Assembly: GCF_017883985.1 (NCBI RefSeq)
Contig: NZ_PRDG01000008.1
Coordinates: forward strand, 1 to 16,018
Length of the DNA: 16,018 nucleotides
DNA from: Streptococcus oricebi
Lineage (GTDB): Bacteria > Bacillota > Bacilli > Lactobacillales > Streptococcaceae
Direction of reading: 5' to 3'
The notes beneath the pieces are model-generated. The model saw nothing but the letters and a program-made list of their open reading frames with translations. It ran no database searches and was not told the origin of the DNA. Positions 15,309 to 16,018 of the stretch are shown here, in pieces; within the stretch, counting starts at the first letter, position 1; each line of letters opens with the position of its first letter. The translations under genes and the position numbers were made by a program.

Positions 15309-15458
15309 GAATAAAGCTAAATTTTTTAGAGAAAATCCTTCACCAGAAAAGAAATAATAGACAGGTTTTATTAAGCAGGTTAATCATGACCACCTCTTAA
15401 ATCGGTAGTGTTTTTGATTCGCGCTTCAGATGGTAAGACAGACTGCAAGTCAGATAAG

Positions 15459-15489
15459 CAAAAAAAGATAGGCTTCTAGCCTATCTTTT
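15459..15489 (-). terminator. Strong rho-independent terminator of the tRNA cluster
   Basis: Perfect 11-bp stem AAAAGATAGGC (15463-15473) with GCCTATCTTTT (15479-15489), 5-base loop. On the minus strand it is followed by a run of seven T. It lies 19 bp after the last tRNA (Leu). Read on the plus strand it has a T4 tail, so it may also stop the transcript of the 14658-15308 gene, for which I found no better terminator. Confidence 0.92.
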
Positions 15490-15507
15490 GTCTGTAACCT
15501 TAAGCGA

Positions 15508-15591
15508 TACCGGCGGCCGGGGTCGAACCGGCACGTCCGTGAGGACACTGGATTTTGAGTCCAGCGCGTCTGCCAATTCCGCCACGCCGGC
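15508..15591 (-). tRNA. tRNA-Leu(CAA)
   Basis: Full cloverleaf on the minus strand. Anticodon loop CTCAAAA gives CAA, on the stem CTGGA/TCCAG. Acceptor GCCGGCG pairs with CGCCGGT (G1-U72 wobble), discriminator A. It has the long variable arm of class II tRNAs and GGTTCGA in the T arm. CCA is not encoded. Confidence 0.96.
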
Positions 15592-15602
15592 TTAATGTGT
15601 AA

Positions 15603-15674
15603 CTGGGGTAGCTGGATTCGAACCAACGCATGAGGGAGTCAAAGTCCCTTGCCTTACCGCTTGGCTATACCCCA
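15603..15674 (-). tRNA. tRNA-Gln(UUG)
   Basis: Acceptor TGGGGTA/TACCCCA (U1-A72, typical of tRNA-Gln), discriminator G. Anticodon loop CTTTGAC gives UUG on stem AGGGA/TCCCT. T arm contains GGTTCGAAT. CCA is not encoded. Confidence 0.96.
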
Positions 15675-15687
15675 ATAATATAAAATA

Positions 15688-15761
15688 GGCGAGTGATGGG
15701 GATCGAACCCACGCATGCCAGAGCCACAATCTGGTGTGTTAACCACTTCACCACACCCGCC
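15688..15761 (-). tRNA. tRNA-His(GUG)
   Basis: Anticodon loop TTGTGGC gives GUG on stem CCAGA/TCTGG. The extra 5' G(-1) opposite C73, the tRNA-His identity element, is present in the gene (GGCGGGTG against CACTCGCC). CCA is not encoded. Confidence 0.96.
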
Positions 15762-15770
15762 ATATTCTTA

Positions 15771-15841
15771 CACGGGCAGTAGGAATTGAACCCACACTGA
15801 AGGTTTTGGAGACCTTAGTTCTACCTTTAAACTATGCCCGT
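15771..15841 (-). tRNA. tRNA-Trp(CCA)
   Basis: Acceptor ACGGGCA/TGCCCGT fully paired, discriminator G. Anticodon loop CTCCAAA gives CCA on stem AAGGT/ACCTT. T arm GGTTCAATT. The 3' CCA end is not encoded. Confidence 0.96.
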
Positions 15842-15847
15842 AAAGGA

Positions 15848-15928
15848 TGGAAGGGGAGGGATTCGAACCCCCGAACCCGAAGGAGCGGATTTACAGTCCG
15901 CCGCGTTTAGCCTCTTCGCTACCCTTCC
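15848..15928 (-). tRNA. tRNA-Tyr(GUA)
   Basis: Acceptor GGAAGGG/CCCTTCC, discriminator A. Anticodon loop CTGTAAA gives GUA on stem GCGGA/TCCGC. The long variable arm (class II) expected of bacterial tRNA-Tyr is present. CCA is not encoded. Confidence 0.96.
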
Positions 15929-15941
15929 TCTATTTAATTTA

Positions 15942-16014
15942 TGGCGCGAGACGGAATCGAACCGCCGACACATGGAGCTTCAATCCATTGCTCTACCAAC
16001 TGAGCTACCGAGCC
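15942..16014 (-). tRNA. tRNA-Phe(GAA)
   Basis: Anticodon loop TTGAAGC gives GAA on stem ATGGA/TCCAT; D arm GCTCAGTTGGTAGAGC; T arm GGTTCGATT; discriminator A. The acceptor GGCTCGG against TCGCGCC leaves a U4-C69 mismatch and a G7-U66 wobble, unusual for a tRNA. First of the six tRNAs in transcription order; the cluster probably continues past the right edge. CCA is not encoded. Confidence 0.94.
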
Positions 16015-16018
16015 TAAG

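Noticed and set aside
15309..15458. Possible small gene or separate terminator after the membrane protein gene
   Set aside because: No ORF with a ribosome site is seen; a CCACC/GGTAGTG pairing near 15390-15415 before TTTTTG is too weak to call.

Overview
The window reads as a chromosomal segment of a Streptococcus, most likely an oral/viridans species. I base the genus on the streptococcal adcRCBA zinc operon (AdcR metal ligands at their known pneumococcal positions, an AdcA-ZinT fusion, perfect AdcR boxes), the copYA pair, a T7SSb locus in Firmicutes order, and a Phe-Tyr-Trp-His-Gln-Leu tRNA cluster. The species cannot be fixed from this sequence alone. Hand-counted 60-base lines give about 42-63 % GC in several conserved genes and about 30-38 % in part of esaA.

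Layout from left to right. Positions 1-7205 (minus strand) hold a type VIIb secretion locus transcribed esxA - esaA - essA - esaB - essB - essC; essC runs off the left edge just after its first Walker A motif. Positions 7416-7982 (minus) encode a Ser-rich lipoprotein with its own promoter and terminator. Positions 8184-10876 (minus) are a copper-efflux operon, copY-copA, with a candidate CopY box on its promoter and no copZ. Positions 11013-14465 (minus) are the complete zinc-uptake operon adcR-adcC-adcB-adcA, with two AdcR boxes at the promoter. A divergent 192-bp intergenic region with several inverted repeats separates adcR from a plus-strand gene for a six-helix membrane protein of unknown function (14658-15308). 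Positions 15508-16014 (minus) hold six tRNA genes, closed by a strong terminator at 15459-15489.

How the parts work together: AdcR senses Zn(II) and represses adcRCBA; lipoprotein AdcA captures zinc and AdcB/AdcC import it. CopY should release the cop promoter when Cu(I) is present, and CopA then exports copper. In the T7SS, EssB, EssA, EsaA and EssC form the membrane machine, EsaB is its ubiquitin-like cytosolic accessory, and EsxA is the small WXG100 substrate. Dedicated effectors would be expected beyond the left edge, after essC.

No gene-free stretch exceeds about 210 bp. The gaps (7206-7415, 7983-8183, 10877-11012, 14466-14657, 15309-15507) are largely accounted for by promoters, operators and terminators. 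I saw no CRISPR array, insertion sequence or origin, and no pseudogene.
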